A stretch of 64,000 nucleotides of DNA from Rotaria sordida (GCA_905250125.1 CAJNOL010000295.1:103054-167053), one strand, 5' to 3'; shown: positions 1 to 13,479, numbered from the stretch's first letter. Numbers and translations are program-made. The notes: generated by a model not told the origin, from the sequence alone.

Positions 1-42
1 AAAAAAAAAAGAAAAAAGAAACGTCATTGATTATTTGTCAAG

Positions 43-3000
43 TCAAATCAAATATGCATTTTGATTATTTTCATTGTCAAGCCAATGTAAAAATTCATAT
101 TGATTAGTAGTTAACCATGTGAAAATTAATGATTGAAATTCAAGAATCATTGGATGAGAACTAAAATTTCCTTGTATAGTACTTGTATGAAATAAGAAAT
201 CAATAAGTTCATCATTATTTGTTGGCCATTGTTCATTGTCAATTGTTTTTAATTGTTCAAAATTTTTGATTGATGAATATATAAGAATATTTCGATAGCA
301 TGGCCATTTAAATGGTGATGGTGGACATAAATTATTTAAATAAAAATCAATCTGTTCTGTTGTTTGAATACCACAAGATAAACCAGTTATAATCGATGAT
401 GGAATAAGTTGATATTGAAATTTTTGTTGAATGAAATGAATTAGATCATACCAATATTTATTATTTTGTTGTCGAACTGTTTGACAAATAATATTCATAA
501 TTATTCGATCAGGATATATAAATAATGATGGTATTTGAAGTTGATTAAAACTTGTTAACATGTTCGTTTGATTATGATAAATTATTGATTTTGTTGATGA
601 CAGATCTAAATTGAATCGTTGATTATTAAAAATAAATTGTATAAGTATTTGTGGATCATTTCTATTTGATATTTGTTGTAAACAAATTGAATGATTAATT
701 GAACAACATAATTCTAAAAATATATCATTTATAATTTGTTGATTATAATATTTAATATCAATTAATATTTGTCGTGTCCATAATTGATTTAAACAAAATG
801 GATTAAAAATTTTTCGAAGAAAAATAAGAAATTTTTCTTCATATAAATTTGATAACATTGATCGATACCATTTAAGAATTTTATTTATAACTAATAAATC
901 ATTTTTTGTAAATGATTGTTGAAAAAATAAATTTATTAATTGTAATGAATATTTAATAGATATTTTATTAGCAAGATTAAATAAAAAACTATCAAATAGA
1001 AGTTTAGAAAATATATTTAATTGTTGATGATGAAAAATTTTTATTTCATCAATAATATAATTCCATGATGGATAAAAAATATGTATAAATGGATTTAATG
1101 GTATTAAAATTGATGAAGAATTTGAAAGTAATTCAAAAAAATTTATTGATAAAGAAGAATCATTAAGAAAATGATAAATTATTGGATGAATTGATGAAAT
1201 CGATAATGAACAATTTGAATTAAATTTAAATAGATACATATCAATTATTGATGAATTATAGAAAACTATTGGATGACCAGAAATTTTTGACCAAATTAAA
1301 AATGAAGATGAATTAGTAAAAAAAATTGATGATAAAATTGATTGATTGATAAAAGAATTATTTGAATGTTGAATTAATTGTTGTATTCGTGCATGAAATT
1401 GTATATCACCAATATATAATCGATATTCAGTTATAAATGCTTCACCTTTTTCGATTAAAATATTTTCTGATCTAGACATATATATAAAATAGAAATCAAT
1501 CTTAATTTCTGTAGATTACTAGCAACTCTTTTTTAAATAGTTTATTTTTATTAACTGATAAGATTTGATTGTATTCATCATATGAAAAAATAATATTCGA
1601 TATCCATTTATTTCTCGTAAGAAGTGTTAGAATCTATATTTTCATGTTTCTTTTTTTTGTTACAAAATGTCAAGGTATAATACAAAAATAAGGCAAACCT
1701 TATAGATAATAGACGAGCAATTCTATATATAGTCTAATTATTATAGTTGAGCATAATAATTAGTAAGGATTGCATGTAATTATAAGAAAAAAAATCCGTT
1801 TCTATTACTTTAAAAAACCGGAATAAAAAAGAATGGTAATTTGAGAATGCTTTCTTTGTTATGAGAGAAAAGAAAATCTGTATGAAACTATAAATCATTA
1901 AAATATGAAAGAAATCTTTAAATTTTTGTAATTTAGATTTCTTACTTAATATCGTTTGATTCTTCAACTAATGTAGGATTACATAATGAATCACGTACAA
2001 TACTGGACATAAATCGTTCAATTTGTGAATTATTATTTCCAATTGTATCATAAGTTTTATGAAATAAATGACTTGCAATACTTCTTGCTAAACTTTGACT
2101 AAACCATTTTGTATCTTTATCAAATTGAATTAATATATCAATCCATTGATAAGCTATTATTAAAAAAATAAATTCACGTTGTTGAATAATTTGTTCAACT
2201 GATATATTAATTAATAAAGTATTTTGATCAATAAATACTAAACCAGGTTTAGAAATAATTTGATCATTTAATTCTAAAACAGTAATTAATGTTAATTTAT
2301 TTAATGGAAATTTTTGTGAAAAATAAGATTCAAATATTCGAAGTGTATTTAATGTATAATTAAATATATAAGAAAATAAATCAATTTCATATGATGAATT
2401 AATTGGAAAACATAATTGAAGTATATCAATAGTTTGACATTCATATTGATGTAATAAAGCAAAAGATATTTGTGAAATATCATATAATGAACTTATTTGA
2501 TTAACTGGTAAATTAGAAATAATATAATCAGAACTAATTATATTTATATTAAATGTTGTTCGATAATATGAATGAGAAAAATAAGGAAATAAATAATTAT
2601 TAGTAAATAAAATACGATATTTTGTTGACCATATTTGATGAATAAAATTTGATTTTATTGTATTTAATATAATTATATGAATACTAATTGATATTATATA
2701 ATTTCCTGAATAGAAAATTTTGTTCCATTGATTTTTTTTTTCTATTATAATATGATTATTTTTAATTTGAATTTTAATTGGTATTGAAATTTCATTGTGA
2801 TAAAGAATAATTGAAGATATTTCAATTTCATGATTATTTGATTTAATAATTGAAAATTGATAACGATTTTGTGTTAATTGAAAAAACATTTTCATATGAC
2901 AAATCAAATAATCTACATGATCAATAAATTCAAGATCATAATGTTGAGGAATAATATCATCTTGAAAATCATCTATTGTCAATTGAATAGGATGATAAAA

Positions 3001-3084
3001 TAAACTTAGAAATATAATCACACTCAATATAAATCCAACAAGAATAAGTAAAATAATAAGAATTTTCATATTTCGATTCAACAT
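43..3084 (-). CDS. M1 aminopeptidase-like membrane protein, zinc site lost (pseudo-peptidase)
   Basis: Two exons, 3084-1946 and 1471-43, joined by a 474-nt GTAAG...CTAG intron. The phase matches (AA|A) and gives 855 aa, close to the usual M1 length. A single hydrophobic segment at residues 7-30 suggests a type II membrane anchor, as in aminopeptidase N. The M1 fold is recognisable from conserved-position patterns. FIDQ follows PGLV where the family has WGLITYRE. AYQW stands where it has AHQW, WFSQSLARSIAS where it has WLNEGFASY, and KGEAF where it has SKGASV. The tail ISGHPIVF matches the usual QMGFPVV before an ERAP1_C-like helical region. All three zinc ligands are absent (HEXXH reads LIIAY, and the downstream E is Q), and the GAMEN exopeptidase motif is gone. 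The reading frame is nevertheless open throughout, so this is probably a non-catalytic receptor or scaffold rather than a pseudogene. The fold assignment is by eye. Confidence 0.7.
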
Positions 3085-3836
3085 TATATTTGTATTGAAT
3101 TTGTTTAGTCATTAGAAAACAAAACTTTAGTTTATATAGAGAGATATATTTATCCAAATTTGCGAACATAGTTTATTTTTCGTTTTTCTTATTTCTTTTT
3201 TTCAAGATAATGTTCATACAAAGAAAAACAAATAGGTAAGATAAAGTATAGCGTTAAGTTAATTAAGAAGATTGATTTGACAGCACAAAAAATTAAAAAA
3301 AGAAATCGGATTGTAGTTAATTGTGCAAATCAAACCTACGTGTTGTTATTGTTTTGAAAAAAAGAAAAACTTTGTTATGCATTCGTTTATTTATTTTTAT
3401 TCTTTACCTCTGTCATAATATTGAAAACCACTATACAAAAAGGAAAGGATTATCAGTGTATCATTTATTCTACTAAAGTAAATATCAACGAACCACTCAT
3501 ACATATATTCACATTCGTCCCTCATCTTTGTCCTCTGATTATTCTTGTTATTAAGAAATCAAAAAAAAACATAAAAATAGGCAACAAGAAGATTACTCTA
3601 TCGCCCACATCGCGTCTGACTGAAATCCAACCGCAAGAAAAAATGTGAAGATAAGGATGATCTTTGCGTGGTGTTAAACTTAAAATATACGCGTATGCAC
3701 ACATGACTAACCTAACTACCACGCATTCATCTTAACTGAGAAAGTCATAGCTTTCTTGTGGTTTAAAAAGGATTTGTTTCTTCGATTTTTATCCATTGTA
3801 TTATTATTTCATTTTTCGAACATACGAAAACGAACA
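3085..3836. other. divergent intergenic region between M1-like gene (-) and EGF gene (+)
   Basis: No supportable gene. This is the shared upstream region of two divergently transcribed genes, so both promoters should lie here. Short open frames near 3421-3648 and 3522-3722 overlap on opposite strands and show no recognisable domain. Confidence 0.5.
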
Positions 3837-6176
3837 ATGCTATTCTTACATCGATATATTATTTTATGTATACTTGCTACATTAATCATCAATGTTATTG
3901 GTCAAAGTAAGTTAATATATAAAAAGAATATTTATTAGAAAAATAAAAAAATCAAATTTCTTTTGTTTTATGATTTCGTAGACGCATGTCAAGATTTCTC
4001 AGCTGATGCAGGAAATTGTACAAAATTTATTCGATGTTTTCAACACTTACGTATTCGATTTACATGTGCTCCTGGTACAGCATGGGAAGATTCACTTAAA
4101 ACATGTGTATGGCTAGAACAAGTTGAAGCCTGTCAAAACGTTAAAAAACAACGTCAACTGGGTAATTATTTGTTTTTTTTTACAATAACTAACATTCAAA
4201 AAAATAAAATAAAATAGATACAACTAGTGATATGATTACATATGATGCTGATATAAATGCTCTTAATGATATTCCTGTTGGTCAAACATTAGCTGAAGCA
4301 CGAGCACTTGGACCAATTGTTACACCAAGACAATATCGATGTTCATTTTGTAGAACTGGTCTTTGTGGTATTGTTGTTAATACAATTCAATGTTTTTGTG
4401 GTAATGTTCAATGTCCACCAGCAACAACAACAACAACAACAACACGTATGAAATTTGTATTTTCATTTGAAACGGAATCTATTTATTTTCATATTTTAGC
4501 TCAACCACGAAATCCATGTTCTGATAGTCCATGTAAGTAATTAAAAATTTCTTATTCTAAATAAAAGAAAAACAAAAAAAAAATCTTGATTAGGTTTGAA
4601 TGGTGGTCAATGTGTTCCACTAGGAACAGGATTTATTTGTCATTGTCCAGAAACATTTACTGGTAATCGTTGTGAAGCACCAGGTATAATTTATTTATTT
4701 TTTTTTTGTTATTTATCTATGCAATATTTTTCTATTAGCTCCTACACCTTGCCAACCAAATCCCTGCCAGAATGGCGGAACATGTGTGCCACAAGGTACA
4801 TCATTTTATTGTCAATGCCCATCAACATTTACTGGTTATTGTTGTGAAAATCGTGTAACTACAACAACACCATTTAATCCATGTGCTCAATCAGCTTGTC
4901 AAAATGGTGGTCAATGTATTCCAGCAGGCAATTGTAAGCTCATTATTATTGATGGATTAAAAAAAAAAACAAATAAGATTTTCTTTATTTTGTTTTGTTT
5001 TTTTTATAGCATATGTTTGTCAATGTCCAAATGGTTTTTATGGTACTCGATGTGAATGTCGTAATTATTGTATACCTAATCCATGCGTTAATAATGGTCT
5101 CTGCACACAAACAACATCTGGTTACATTTGTTCATGTACATTTCCATACACTGGTACTAATTGTCAACAAGGTAAGTTACTTTTTCAGATATTTTTACTC
5201 ATTTATTCTATTGTTTTCTTTTTCTTTTAGTAATAACCACAACAACAACAACAACTACTACTGTTGCTACACGTCCACCATGTGGTAATGCTTGTGCATG
5301 TATTGTAACACCCTGTCCATTTGTTATTGTAACAAATCCATGTGTACCAAATCCATGGTTTGTTTCTTTTATTTTCATTGAATTGAAAAAGATTTTCTAT
5401 GTGTATGTCTGTGTGTATGTATTTTTTTAAATGTATAGTCAAAATATGGGTGGATGTGCTGTTCAAAATCGAGCAGCAAGATGTTGGTGTTCAGATGGTT
5501 ATCAAGGATATTATTGTCAATTTAGTATGTTTTGAAAATTGAATCAATATATATATATATCTATTATTGGAAATATTTAGGACGCAGTGCTCGATCATTA
5601 ATATCAAAAACATGTAATAAGACATGTCTTAATGGTGGTCAATGTTATATAGATGAACAAAAAGGTGGTCAACCTCAATGTTCATGTCCAAATGAATATT
5701 ATGGACCAACATGCGAATATAGTAATTTATTTCTTTTTTTTTTCTTTTTGTTATTTGAATTTGAAAATTTAATTTGACGTGTCTTTTGTTTTTCTTTTGA
5801 TTAGTGAATCGACCAAAATCATGTTTACCAAAAAATCCCTGTATGAATAATGGTAAATGTATAACAACAAGTGTTGGTTCAGAATGTGTTTGTCGAAAGG
5901 GTACATTCGGTGTTTTATGTGAACAAAGTAAGTTTGTGTTTTTTTTTCTCTCTCAATGAAATTTAAATTTTATTCTGTATTTTAAGTTGAACGATCACTT
6001 AAGGAAAAATATTGTCCACTTGATTGTCAAGGTGGTGGTACATGTGTTTATGTTGGTTCAACAGCAAAATGTCATTGTAAACCAGGTCGAACTGGTCGTT
6101 TATGTGAAAAACGTACGTCTTTTATCAAATTCTTTCTTTCTTTTATTTATTTGAATTTATTTTAGTTTCTGGTTAA
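3837..6176 (+). CDS. secreted chitin-binding and multi-EGF domain protein
   Basis: Thirteen exons: 3837-3906, 3982-4161, 4218-4445, 4500-4532, 4594-4683, 4739-4933, 5010-5171, 5231-5357, 5439-5524, 5581-5721, 5805-5927, 5987-6112 and 6166-6176. They sum to 1572 nt (523 aa plus stop), and every junction keeps frame. Residues 1-22 form a signal peptide ending INVIGQ. A six-cysteine peritrophin-A (CBM14) domain follows at about residues 25-70 (ACQDF...CTKFIRC...FTC...CVW...EAC). A Cys-rich module and a Thr-rich linker come next (ACA repeat, 4424-4445). About eight EGF-like modules of the type NPCxNGGxCxxxxxxxxCxCPxxFxGxxC then run to the C-terminus, broken by a second poly-Thr linker at 5238-5262. 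No membrane segment is seen, so it is expected outside the cell, perhaps in cuticle, trophi or gut lining. Nearly all introns are phase 1. The start at 3837 is chosen because the signal peptide begins there. Confidence 0.85.
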
Positions 6177-7575
6177 ATAGACAAATCAAGAATGACATTG
6201 AAATATTATGATTCAAGAAATTTCATAAACTTTTTTCTTTTTTGCGTATATTTATGTTAATTTTTTTTTTTGACAAGAAATAAGCGAGTCAATAGATCAA
6301 AAAGGATTTTTTTTTGTCTGTATGTACAAATAGCTTTCTTTTTTTTTATTTTTATTCTTCAAATATACTATATTCATATTTACGTATATTTATCAAGAAA
6401 AGAAAAAACTTGTACTTCTTAATAATGTCATGGTTTTTTTTTTTGTGTTGCCTCAAGTGAATAATTTTCTATTCATGTCTACACAAACATTTTAAGTAGT
6501 ACAGGAATAAGTTCGATCTTAAAAAATGTTGAAAAGAAAAAAAAAACAAGAGATATAAGTTTTATTCTAACAGAGAACAAATACAACTACTGATGGAAGA
6601 ATTGTAGTAGTTGGTCTTGGTGCAGTTTGTTTAGCACATCAATATTTACATAACATGCAGCTTGATAAAATAGGGGAAAAAAAAAGAAAGAAGTTGATTT
6701 TTTGTGCATTATGTATTTTGTTTTTCTAGAGCCCTCCATAACGTTACCCTCATCATCATCATTATCATCGATCACTAAGACAAGCATCTGAAACATCATC
6801 AGGTTCTTATATGTCAATTTATTTGTCGATTCGAACAGCCGATGTTATTTAACCAATGCAACGTTATACGCATAGGATTAATGCTTATGGCTACATGCAT
6901 CAATAATATTTTGATGATTCTTCTTACATGAAAAGTACACTTATTTCAATTTGTGAAACATCTTTGTTAATTAGTTGTCAAGTCTATGTTGAAATAAACG
7001 TTCTGACTTTTTTTTTTCTCATACATGCCAATCACAGATCATAAGAAACAGAGAGAGACAGAAAAAAAAATGATGATAAGTTGTTCTTACTGACGTCTGT
7101 CTACTTCTAGTAATAATCATAAGAAAAAAGAAAAGGCAAAGTATAGAAAAGTCTATCATTGCTGATACTGTACAGATGGATTTATTTATCTGTTTTATGT
7201 ATATGAGAGACAGTTCTAGTAGATATAGTAAATGAGAAAGAGACAGAAACAGAATACTAAGAAAATAGTACAATATATATGCATAGTTGGTATAACCGCA
7301 ACTATCGATCCTTTTAGGCAAATAACATACGTACTTGCTATTCTTATTATTATCATCACTCGATATACAGTTATTGATTCTGGAACAAGTAAGTCGAAGT
7401 GTGAGTGAGAGAGAGAGAGAAAAAAAAGAGAAAGTAATCATTCCTTTCATCAGTACTTAATAAATGATTGATTTTGTACGATTAGTCTGTCGATAAAAGT
7501 GAACAAGAAAATAAAGAAAAAAAAAAAGCAGAATCTTCTAACACTTAATTAATACAAAAAATAAAAAAGACAAGG
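6177..7575. other. intergenic, no gene seen
   Basis: AT-rich with long T runs (6250-6450), and a GA microsatellite at about 7405-7422. Open frames on the minus strand at 6587-6817 and 7019-7450 are low-complexity and match no domain. The 3' part should contain the innexin promoter. Confidence 0.5.
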
Positions 7576-10068
7576 ATGGATATTCTCAATGCTTTTCATC
7601 GTTTACCACAAATAAGTTATTTTGGTATTCGACGTGACGATGATTTTGCTGATCGTTTAAATTATAAATATACAGTTGGTTTATTAATATTTTTTTCAAT
7701 TGTTGTTGCTAGTAAACAATTTTCAAATGATCATATTCAATGGTATGAATTTACACAAACAAAAAAAACTAATTTATTAAAGAAAATAAAGAATTTTCTT
7801 GGTTTTTTTTTGTTTTTAGTTGGGTACCAGCTATATTTACACGAAATTATGAAATTTATGTATCTAATTATTGTTGGATTCATAATGTAAGACAAAAAAA
7901 AAAAATTTGTTTGTTTGGTTTTTTCAGTAAAAATTTTTCTTAGACTTATCATATTAATATAAGTGAACCAAATATGAAACGAACTAATGAAAAACGTTAT
8001 GTATTACGATATTATCAATTTGTTCCATTTATTTTACTTATACAAGCTTTATTCTATTTACTTCCACGTTTATGTTGGCGTTCATTTAGTCGTCATTCAG
8101 GTATTGATATAAAAAATTTAATGGATGCAGCACATAATCTTAAAAATGTTAAACGTTTTCATAAACATAAATCTATTATGAGTTATCTTGTTTCATTAAT
8201 TCATCAATATATTGGTGATCCAAGAAAAAAATTAAAACAAGAACATAGTCGAATTATAGCTTATATACAAGGTTTACTTAGTTGTATAATTAGTGCAACA
8301 AATACATTTAATGGATATTTATTTTTTCTTTATTTATTTATGAAATTATTATATATTATAAATACACTTGTTCAATTATATGCTATACGTCTTTTACTTG
8401 AACAACAATGGACTGTCAATGAAACAATAAAAGATTTTCGTCGAATATTTACAATAAATATTTTACGTACAAATCCATTATCAAAATATTTTCCAAAAAT
8501 TAGTATGTGTGATTTTCGTATTATTGAACCAAATAGTGATGATGGACATAAATATACAGTTCAATGTAAGTTATTCAACATGAAATACATACAAATGATT
8601 GAAGTTGAAAGGAAAAACAAAAAAACGAATTTCAAATATAAGTATAACAATAAACAGTTATTATAGCTACATATTCTAATCGTTACTGGAAAAGCAAATG
8701 GCTCTAACGGCCTCTTGAGCTCAGATTTAGTCTGATTGGTGGAAAAACGATTTGATAAGATTAGGAAACCACAGGAGAATATGTACAGATAGTCGGTTGT
8801 CTAAAAGAAGAAAAAACCTAGTGTTATTTTATTGCGTTTCTCTACTCATAGATACGATCTCCGAAAAACAAGATGAAGAAGTTTGACATAAAATTTTTCT
8901 AACGAGGAAATTCTTCCAACTGATAACCTACGTTTGACTTCATATTTTGTTGATTATTGAGATCCATTGTTTAGATAAACAGTGCTAGAATGATTTTTGT
9001 CTGAAATTTTATCTGAAAATAGACCTCACAGATCTCATAATATCCTATAAGTTTCAGCCAAAACTATGAAATATCTTGAGAAGAAACTATCCGTTCTTGC
9101 TGAAACTTTCAGAATATTATAAAAACCACAAGTTCTATTTCCAAACAAAATTTCAGACTAGAATTACTCGCTGCGATTTTCCTCGTAATATTCTCGAATA
9201 GACTGATAATTCAATAAAATAATCGTAGCTGAAAAAGGACACATTTTCTTTTAGAACTTTTATCTGCATCATGGACAAAAATTATCAGTTGAACAAATTC
9301 TTTCGCTAGATTATTGATAAAAATTATTCTTCGACTATCTTTTCCTAATTGTAAGATCATTGAGTTCGATTATTATCTATAATAGGAATGATATCAATCG
9401 TTATGTCGTTGCATAAATTTCTCTCATTAATATACATGATAATCCAACTTCGTAGAAAACTAGTTCTCTATAAAATATTATATCTAAGATAATTTTTACA
9501 TTTCTAAATTCAAATCTTTCTGCATTGTTTTGAAATCTTTTTATTTTCTAAGACATCTTTTATAAATATACTCTACATAAGTTTTCCGGGTTTTCTTTCT
9601 TTTGTATTAGGTGTATTAACTATAAATGTATATAATGAACAAATTTTTACTGTATTATACATTTGGATGAATATTGTTCTTGTAGTAACTATTTATAATT
9701 TTATATCTTGGTTAATATTTTTACTTTTTCCACGTCTTCGTTATTCATTTTTTACACAACGTATACATATGCAACAAAGTATAACAACATTACGTACAAG
9801 TATGCATGTATTTGTTTATAATTATTTACAATATGATGGATTTTTTATTTTACGTCTTATACATTCAAATATTGGTGATGATATAACATCAAATATTTTA
9901 ACAAATCTATGGAGAAATTTTCAACGTTCTGATAAACCGACATCAGTTGATAATTCAATTGGTGCTACAATATCATTGACAGCAACTGGTAATAGAGGTT
10001 TAAATATGAAAACTAATGGCCAAACTAGTTCCTTATTTGACTATACAAAAACTAGTACAAATCTTTAA
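7576..10068 (+). CDS. innexin gap-junction subunit
   Basis: Four exons, 7576-7742, 7820-7886, 7944-8565 and 9611-10068, total 1314 nt (437 aa plus stop) with matching phases. Innexins form intercellular channels or unpaired hemichannels in the plasma membrane. The N-terminus carries the typical ADRLNYKYTVGLLIFFSIVVAS first membrane segment, quoted here only in part as DRLNYKYTVGLL. Extracellular loop 1 has both cysteines (QCWVPAIFT and YCWIHNTY). The signature YYQFVPFIL stands for the family's YYQWVPF. Loop 2 has CDF and VQC cysteines just before the fourth membrane segment (FTVLYIWMNIVLVV). The cytoplasmic tail after about residue 360 is short and Ser/Thr-rich. The final intron (8566-9610, 1045 nt) is more than ten times the others and contains an imperfect inverted repeat. 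Confidence 0.93.
8984..9171. repeat. imperfect inverted repeat (foldback) in innexin intron 3
   Basis: Left arm 8984-9058 and right arm 9099-9171, loop about 40 nt. The reverse complement of the right arm aligns with the left at roughly 70-75 percent by eye. Shared blocks include GTCTGAAATTTT and AGTTTCAGC. Transcribed pre-mRNA would fold into a long mismatched hairpin. Confidence 0.75.
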
Positions 10069-10529
10069 GGATTTGTATTGTACAATGTTTTTTTTCCAGA
10101 TATAATAAACATGACATATATATATATTGTAGAATAATTAATTATTATGTATTTCTCTATTATATAGAAGAAATTAACTTTCTATAGGGAAATCTATTAG
10201 AAATAAGCTATTTGCACCAAACGATAAAAGATGTAAGATTATAAGATAATGAAAAAATTTTTCATATGGACTTTTTTAATTGATTTTATATTCAATATTA
10301 ATTTACGAATAAATAATTAATTCATGATGTTTTTCACGAAGATAAGACGAACTCATTTTCTTAAAAAAAATTTTTTATCTTTTCATAATCATCATGTTTA
10401 TCTCTAATAAATCATTTACTAACTAATCATCTAATGAAATCTTATTTCATTCTAATATATTTTATTAATTTTAAAATATATATGTATATATATATATATA
10501 TATATAAAATACAAAAGCAAAACACTTGA
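10069..10529. other. convergent 3' region with TA microsatellite
   Basis: Space between the 3' ends of the innexin (+) and the EF-hand gene (-). A (TA)n tract occupies about 10476-10506. Several AATAAA-like sequences are present on both strands. No gene is seen. Confidence 0.5.
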
Positions 10530-12736
10530 TTATACAGAAATATTTGGTGGTATTTTCATTGGTTCATTTGAATACACAATTTCTCTTGTTATATCCATCA
10601 TAAGTAATTCACGTGCATAACCACGTACAATAAATTCTCGAAATTCATTATAATCTAATTTACCATTATAATCCCAATCAACTTGATCAATATAATATCT
10701 TATACGTTCTCGACTAACAGATTTACCAATAATACGCATTAATGTTTCAAGTTCATCAGCTTGTATATAATGATCACCATTTTTATCAAATGAACAAAAT
10801 GCTAACCATATTGAATAATCATCATGTCGATCAGTTTGACCACCAGTTATAACCGGTATAAGAATATCGCAAAATTTATCAAATGTTAATTCTTCTCCAT
10901 AGAGACCCATAAAATAAAAATAAAAAACAATAATGATCATTATTATTTATGTTTATAATTAACAAGTCTACCTCTTGGCAATAGAAGAGATTTCATTTGA
11001 TCATATTGTTGTTTTGTCAAGCTTAATTTATACTGATGACCATGATATTTGTCTTGATCTCGTTTTTCACGTTCGAACCAATCATAAATTACTAGATCAA
11101 ATGAAAGAAAGAATAATTCGGAAATCATGTGAAGATGATAATTGCCGATAATATCCCGAATCTAGTGGTAGAATTAAAGTTTTGATAAATGAATTCTTAT
11201 TATTATGATATTCGCCTTCAAGTTTGATATCTTATTAAAGAATATATAGCTCTTCTTCTCTTGGTTATTCAAAAAAACAAAAAATTTCATATTAGGTGAT
11301 TTTACACGAACTGAATTCTGAATGAAAGCTTTATTGATGAATTAGATCATATTTTCTGCTAAAGGTACCTCACCTTTTTCTAGGGGTTTCTCAAGAATAG
11401 CTCGACCAAAAATTTTGAAACTTTCAGAACTAGATAGATCTCGACTAGTAAAGTAAAAGTTGTCATACACATAGACTTCTCGAATGCTTTCTTCTATGAG
11501 ATATAGAGGATGTAAGGGTCAAAAATGACCTGAAGTTCCATTCCTGCAAACAGCCATAATTCAATGTTTTTTGTAATGACCAAGATCAAATTGAGGTATA
11601 TATGTTTTTCTTTGAAATAAAATGTTGTTTTTTTTTCACTTATGAAAACCAAAATACTGAAAGTCTTGTCAAAAGAACGTATTTTTCTTTACCTAGGGCA
11701 AACTTTGTAAGATCTACTACAAAACACCAGAACATTATTTTAAGAAAAAAAACAAACTCATATACACTTCATTTTGATCCTAGTTGTCAAACAAAAAATT
11801 TTCAACTCAATGAGTCGAAGCATCTGACAGAAAAGGGAAAAAAAAACTTCAATTTTTCTGTTGGAAAATGGATTTTGAGAAAAATGCAAAACTATGTACA
11901 GTTTTTCGTTATTTCTGTTATGTAAATTTGATTTTTAAATGTTATGAAAAAAAAATTTTTGGATCATGCAAGGGGTCCCTTAATTGTATTTTGAAGACTA
12001 AATAGTTTCATTGATATTTAGAGCAAAACTATGATACTTTATGACATGCAATATGTTCTTCTCATTTTATTCAAACTAATTGTAAATGTTTCTAATATTT
12101 TATGTAATCGAAAACATTCATATTTGACAAGTTCAAATCCAATAGACATGATCGATATGACATATTCAATTATTTTTATACAAGCAGAAATGTTTTATTC
12201 TGTTATGTAAATTTGGCAGTGTATAATATGAATAACTTATAAGTACTAAGTAAAAAAAACAACAATTTATAGAATCAAAATTTGAAAAAGTTCGATCTAC
12301 CATTAAATAGTATCTAATTTATTTTTTTAAGAAATAGAAAACAGAATCGAATTTTATCAATAGTGTAATCACTCTCTACAATAGAAAATTAGACACATAA
12401 CTTCCGAATGATTCTGAAAATGTCTATATATCAATGATGATTACTACCAGAACTTAATTAGTCTGATAACGATGATCTAACAAGGACGATCATGTATACA
12501 TGAATGATGAATTCTGATCTAATTTAAAATATAAAATTCTATACACACAAACCTTTGACAAGTTCTCCATTAACCTTCTTTGTATATTTACCATATCGTC
12601 TAGAACATGTATAATATTAAAAGAAAAAAATATTTATTTATTTGATATTTATTTCAATTCTTGTTTCCTATCACCTGATAACATTCTCGTAGATTGGTAG
12701 GTGTATAAGATTCTCCATTGAATTACGTTCCATCAT
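10530..12736 (-). CDS. EF-hand calcium-binding protein
   Basis: Four exons, 12736-12675, 12599-12553, 11091-10972 and 10894-10530, total 594 nt (197 aa plus stop), all joins in phase. Two canonical EF-hand loops lie in the last exon: DKNGDHYIQADE at about residues 118-129 and DWDYNGKLDYNE at about 154-165. Both have acidic residues at positions 1, 3 (or 5) and 12, so Ca2+ binding is expected. An upstream EELTFDKFCDIL segment resembles the second half of a degenerate EF-hand. No signal peptide or membrane segment is seen, so it should be cytosolic. Two adjacent ATGs open the frame (12736 and 12733). The acceptor of exon 4 (TATGGAG) is weak. Intron 2 (11092-12552) is about 1.46 kb and unusually long. 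The subfamily (calmodulin-like or calcineurin-B-like) is not decided. Confidence 0.75.
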
Positions 12737-13479
12737 CATATACGTTCTTATTTATATATTTATAGACAACAGTTATTCTGTTAGATGTATATATGTATGT
12801 AAACTGGATGAGTGGGCAACAGAACAAGCAAGGCGTGGTTGCCTGCAGCTGCCACGGTTTCTAAATGAATAATGTAAGCGAGACATAGAAAAAGAGAGAA
12901 AGACCTTTTTTTTTATCTACGTTCTATATTCTTCGTTGTCGATCGGCTTTCTTTTTTTTTTTTTGCGTCACCAATTGGAGCGAAAGAAACAGAAAAATAA
13001 ACGATATACGAAGAGTGACAAGCACAGGCGTACAAATTCTTTGTTCTTTAATTCCCCCGTTGGATTAATCATGGAAATAAGTTGACCTATTTAGCCTTGA
13101 TCAATGAAAAGAATATATCAAATAGAAATATATTTTTTGAAAAAAGAAAAAAGAAGATAAAAGGTTTCAGATTGTTTATTTTTAAATATTCAAGGTAATA
13201 AAAATCAATGAGAATAAATTTTATTTTTAATCTATAAATATATATAGAACAATATTGATTAACAAGAAATGTATATTCATCTGTAATGATAAGCGAAATA
13301 TGATTCTTGATATTAACCTCAGGAGAAATGCCTCAATTTTCTATTACATCATTCATGATTATATGATCATATCTGTATGAAGAACTATTTAATATAAATG
13401 ATGATTTTATTTTGAAACTTTTTCTTTTTTATTTATAACAATGCATAGTTTTAAAAATACAAAAAAAAACAAGATGTTT
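12737..13479. other. upstream region of the EF-hand gene
   Basis: No gene seen. A GC-richer patch at 12820-12870 contains a short hairpin-capable sequence (CGTGG...CCACG). The EF-hand promoter is expected here, as is the 3' end of the upstream RASSF-like transcript. Confidence 0.4.

Noticed and set aside
1734-1967. 77-codon minus-strand open frame
   Set aside because: It overlaps the intron of the M1-like gene and runs past the exon 1 donor in another frame. The 474-nt splice explains the region better.
7019-7450. 143-codon minus-strand open frame upstream of the innexin
   Set aside because: It is composed largely of Ser/Leu/Phe runs from poly-purine tracts, with no domain and no plausible start context.
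11602-11925. 107-codon plus-strand open frame
   Set aside because: It lies antisense within an intron of the EF-hand gene, is low-complexity (Phe/Lys/Asn-rich) and has no recognisable domain.
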